A stretch of 6,823 bases of DNA from Anaerolineae bacterium (GTDB taxonomy: Bacteria; Chloroflexota; Anaerolineae; UBA4142): positions 1 to 6,823 of the forward strand of contig JAOACU010000155.1 in NCBI GenBank assembly GCA_026417715.1. The letters are read 5' to 3'. The position numbers were made by a program, and so were the translations under genes. Each line of letters starts with the position of its first letter. Position 1 is the first letter of the stretch. The notes below the pieces were generated by a model, which saw only the letters and a list, made by a program, of their open reading frames with translations, was not told the DNA's origin and did no database searches. Below are positions 5,968 to 6,823 of this stretch, in pieces.

Positions 5968-6351
5968 TTACGCGACCACGCGTCGTGGCTGTGCGTAGAA
6001 TTCGCAATCCGGACATTCGGGGCGTATCTTGCCGCCGGCGGTTTGGAGTGCGAGCCAGCAAGGAAGGTCGGGGCGCTGATACGCCGCGCATTGCGCGCGT
6101 TTGGTGGGATCGCATTGTTTGACTTCCCAACAATGCACAAGTGGAACGGTGGCGGCACGCGCACCATTTTGCGCGCGTGGGAATGGAATAATCTTGCCGC
6201 GCTGAGCACGTTGCGTTGTTCTTTGAAAATCGGCGGGACGTAACTTTTTTTCTAGCCACATTCCAATCCCGATGGTGACAATGATCGGCACGCCGATTCG
6301 CAAAAAGAACAGTCCGAGAATGATCACGGCATCGAGAACCTCTTGAAACAT
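5968..6351 (-). CDS. 127-aa membrane protein with six-cysteine two-CW type tail
   Basis: The chosen ATG at 6351 has AAAGGAGGG just before it; a start 11 codons earlier would begin inside the 5' UTR hairpin and lacks a ribosome site. Residues 5-33 form a transmembrane helix (AVIILGLFFLRIGVPIIV), followed by WLEKKL and a basic linker. The C-terminal half has six cysteines: C74-W-E-V-K-Q-C80, C88, C98-W and C113-P-D-C116. This fits small bacterial proteins described as two-CW domain proteins, whose function is not known to me. The spacing could bind a metal or a cluster, but that is inference. It is the first gene of the operon that also encodes the microprotein, the HybA-like and the HybB-like subunits. 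Its helix has the same motif as the microprotein and the NrfD extension. Confidence 0.85.
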   Translation of the reverse strand: MFQEVLDAVIILGLFFLRIGVPIIVTIGIGMWLEKKLRPADFQRTTQRAQRGKIIPFPRAQNGARAATVPLVHCWEVKQCDPTKRAQCAAYQRPDLPCWLALQTAGGKIRPECPDCEFYAQPRRVVA

Positions 6352-6355
6352 TGTC

Positions 6356-6361
6356 CCTCCT
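6356..6361 (-). promoter_or_regulatory. Shine-Dalgarno deciding the start of the 127-aa protein
   Basis: AGGAGG on the minus strand lies four bases from the ATG at 6351. It selects this ATG over the in-frame ATG at 6384, which has no such site and sits within the leader hairpin. Confidence 0.75.
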
Positions 6362-6364
6362 TTC

Positions 6365-6393
6365 GGTTGCTCGTTGAGATACAACGGTCAACC
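6365..6393 (-). promoter_or_regulatory. 5' UTR hairpin of the FeS/NrfD operon
   Basis: On the minus strand an outer stem GGTTG/CAACC encloses a 2x2 internal loop, an inner stem CGTTG/CAACG and a five-base loop. It starts within a few bases of the predicted transcription start (about 6397) and ends just before the Shine-Dalgarno. It could protect the 5' end of the mRNA or take part in translational control; no known riboswitch class is recognised. Confidence 0.45.
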
Positions 6394-6403
6394 TTTCACT
6401 TGC

Positions 6404-6432
6404 GTTATAGCACGTTTCGTATCGGAGGGACA
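6404..6432 (-). promoter_or_regulatory. Extended -10 promoter of the FeS/NrfD operon
   Basis: The minus strand carries TATAAC (6404-6409), preceded by TG at 6411-6412, giving an extended -10 element. The hexamer 17 bases upstream, TGTCCC (6427-6432), is a weak -35. The predicted start near 6397 leaves a leader of about 45 bases before the 127-aa gene. The site lies downstream of the tRNA terminator, so the operon should have its own transcription start. Confidence 0.5.
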
Positions 6433-6455
6433 TACGGTAAGTACTGCATTTTGCG

Positions 6456-6475
6456 AATGGGGTGTTTACCCCATT
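6456..6475. promoter_or_regulatory. Perfect inverted repeat upstream of the operon promoter
   Basis: AATGGGGT and ACCCCATT form perfect 8-bp arms around a four-base centre. The site lies about 24 bp upstream of the predicted -35 of the FeS/NrfD operon and just after the tRNA terminator. It has no T-run on either side, so a binding site for a dimeric regulator is the more likely reading than a terminator. Confidence 0.45.
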
Positions 6476-6481
6476 GGAAAC

Positions 6482-6506
6482 AAAAAAGCCGCTCATTACG
6501 AGCGGC
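6482..6506 (-). terminator. Intrinsic terminator of tRNA-Thr
   Basis: The stem GCCGCTC/GAGCGGC (7 bp, loop of five bases) is followed on the minus strand by six T residues (6482-6487). It starts five bases after the end of the tRNA and separates it from the operon downstream. Confidence 0.9.
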
Positions 6507-6511
6507 GTTAG

Positions 6512-6584
6512 AGCCACCTTCCGGACTTGAACCGGAAACCGGACGCTTACGAAGCGTCTGCTCTGCCGATTGAGCTAAGGTGGC
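6512..6584 (-). tRNA. tRNA-Thr, anticodon CGT
   Basis: A 73-base cloverleaf can be folded by eye: acceptor GCCACCT/AGGTGGC with T as discriminator base, D-stem GCTC/GAGC, anticodon stem GACGC/GCGTC with loop TTCGTAA, and T-stem TCCGG/CCGGA with loop TTCAAGT. The anticodon CGT reads the threonine codon ACG. The variable loop is short (five bases), so this is a class I tRNA. The 3' CCA is not encoded and must be added by nucleotidyltransferase. A promoter lies 22 bases upstream and an intrinsic terminator follows, so it is a single-gene unit. Confidence 0.96.
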
Positions 6585-6605
6585 ATACGCTTCTTTCAGG
6601 CAGAA

Positions 6606-6634
6606 ATAATAGCACAACTTGACAAATTGGGCAA
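6606..6634 (-). promoter_or_regulatory. Promoter of tRNA-Thr
   Basis: The minus strand reads TTGCCC (6629-6634), 17 bases, TATTAT (6606-6611). The start point would be near 6599, leaving a leader of about 15 bases to be trimmed by RNase P. The -35 hexamer is the same as that proposed for the LCP gene. Confidence 0.65.
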
Positions 6635-6644
6635 ATACAAATCA

Positions 6645-6820
6645 TAGCCCGAATACGACTTTGTCAAAGTCGTGTTACCCTGTCAGAGCGACCGGAGCGA
6701 AGAATCTCTCAATTGGGATTAGCGAGACGCTTTGCTCAGCGTGACAAACTCAAACGTGTATGATTTGACAAAGCCGTGTAGCCCAAAATAGGGCTTTGTC
6801 AAAGTCGTGTTACCCTGTCA
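6645..6820. repeat. 27-bp perfect direct repeat pair with a degenerate third copy
   Basis: The same 27 bases (starting CTTTGTCAAAG and ending TACCCTGTCA) occur at 6659-6685 and 6794-6820. Both copies are preceded by TAGCCC and an AT-rich linker, so similarity reaches about 40 bases. A weaker third copy begins near 6763 (TTTGACAAAGCCGTGTA). In the first copy the flanks complete a perfect 19-bp palindrome, ACGACTTTG-T-CAAAGTCGT at 6655-6673. No open frame with coding character lies in 6585-6823. Confidence 0.8.
6682..6712 (-). repeat. Interspersed intergenic repeat, right copy
   Basis: The minus strand reads TTGAGAGATTCTTCGCTCC, then GGTCGCTCTGA, almost the same as 101-130 on the plus strand. 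The two copies face each other from opposite ends of the window. This copy sits between the two 27-bp repeats described above and may be part of one larger composite element. Confidence 0.55.
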
Positions 6821-6823
6821 TTC

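Noticed and set aside
6456..6475. Possible terminator for a plus-strand transcript
   Set aside because: No T-run follows on either strand and no plus-strand gene leads into it.
5783..6517. 244-codon open frame on the minus strand
   Set aside because: It crosses the repeat array, two better genes in another frame, the promoter and the tRNA terminator, and it has no recognisable domain.
6405..6617. 70-codon open frame reading LAQSAEQTLRKR
   Set aside because: This is the conceptual translation of the tRNA-Thr gene, a well-known false annotation.

Overview
The window carries nine protein genes or small coding regions plus one tRNA gene. All lie on the minus strand, so the region is read from the right end to the left. 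The base composition is moderately GC-rich with many GCGCGC runs. Promoters look like ordinary sigma-70 sites, and Shine-Dalgarno sequences are strong (AGGAGG type). Scattered intergenic repeats containing GAGAGATTCTTCGCTCC, heptamer arrays, a DUF2283/antitoxin-like pair and an orphan HybA/HybB-like module together suggest an environmental bacterium, perhaps Chloroflexota (Anaerolineae-like). That assignment is inference from general gene style, not from a marker gene.

Right end to centre (6823 to 3144): a repeat-bearing intergenic region with a 27-bp perfect direct repeat is followed by a tRNA-Thr(CGT) gene with its own promoter and terminator. Next comes what looks like one complete transcription unit: an extended -10 promoter (about 6404), a 5' UTR hairpin, a 127-aa membrane protein with a six-cysteine two-CW type tail, a 51-aa single-helix microprotein, a Tat-exported four-cluster ferredoxin of HybA type, and a 521-aa NrfD/HybB-like membrane protein. 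It ends at a textbook intrinsic terminator (3144-3177). No hydrogenase or molybdopterin catalytic subunit lies in this unit. Its most striking property is that one short membrane module (R..P...........G...[LI]E[KR].L pattern) appears in the 127-aa protein, in the microprotein, and in the unusual N-terminal extension of the NrfD-like protein (one clear and one degenerate copy). The two larger intergenic gaps in the operon are each filled by 7-bp-period repeat arrays.

Centre to left end (3133 to 1): a second unit starts at a promoter placed so close to the gene that the mRNA may be leaderless. It encodes a divergent LytR-CpsA-Psr (LCP) family membrane protein translationally coupled (ATGA overlap) to a two-module VOC/glyoxalase-like protein. 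Directly after that, a promoter with a palindrome in its spacer drives a DUF2283 protein (TTG start) and a 100-aa antitoxin-like protein. No toxin follows; instead there is intergenic repeat sequence to the window edge.

The probable joint role of the right-hand operon is electron transfer between a periplasmic or extracytoplasmic partner and the quinone pool. The iron-sulphur protein would be the electron wire, the NrfD-like protein the quinone site, and the two small proteins would be assembly or accessory subunits. The catalytic partner would have to be encoded elsewhere. The left-hand genes are cell-envelope (LCP), unknown small-molecule (VOC) and toxin-antitoxin-like functions with no evident link to the operon.
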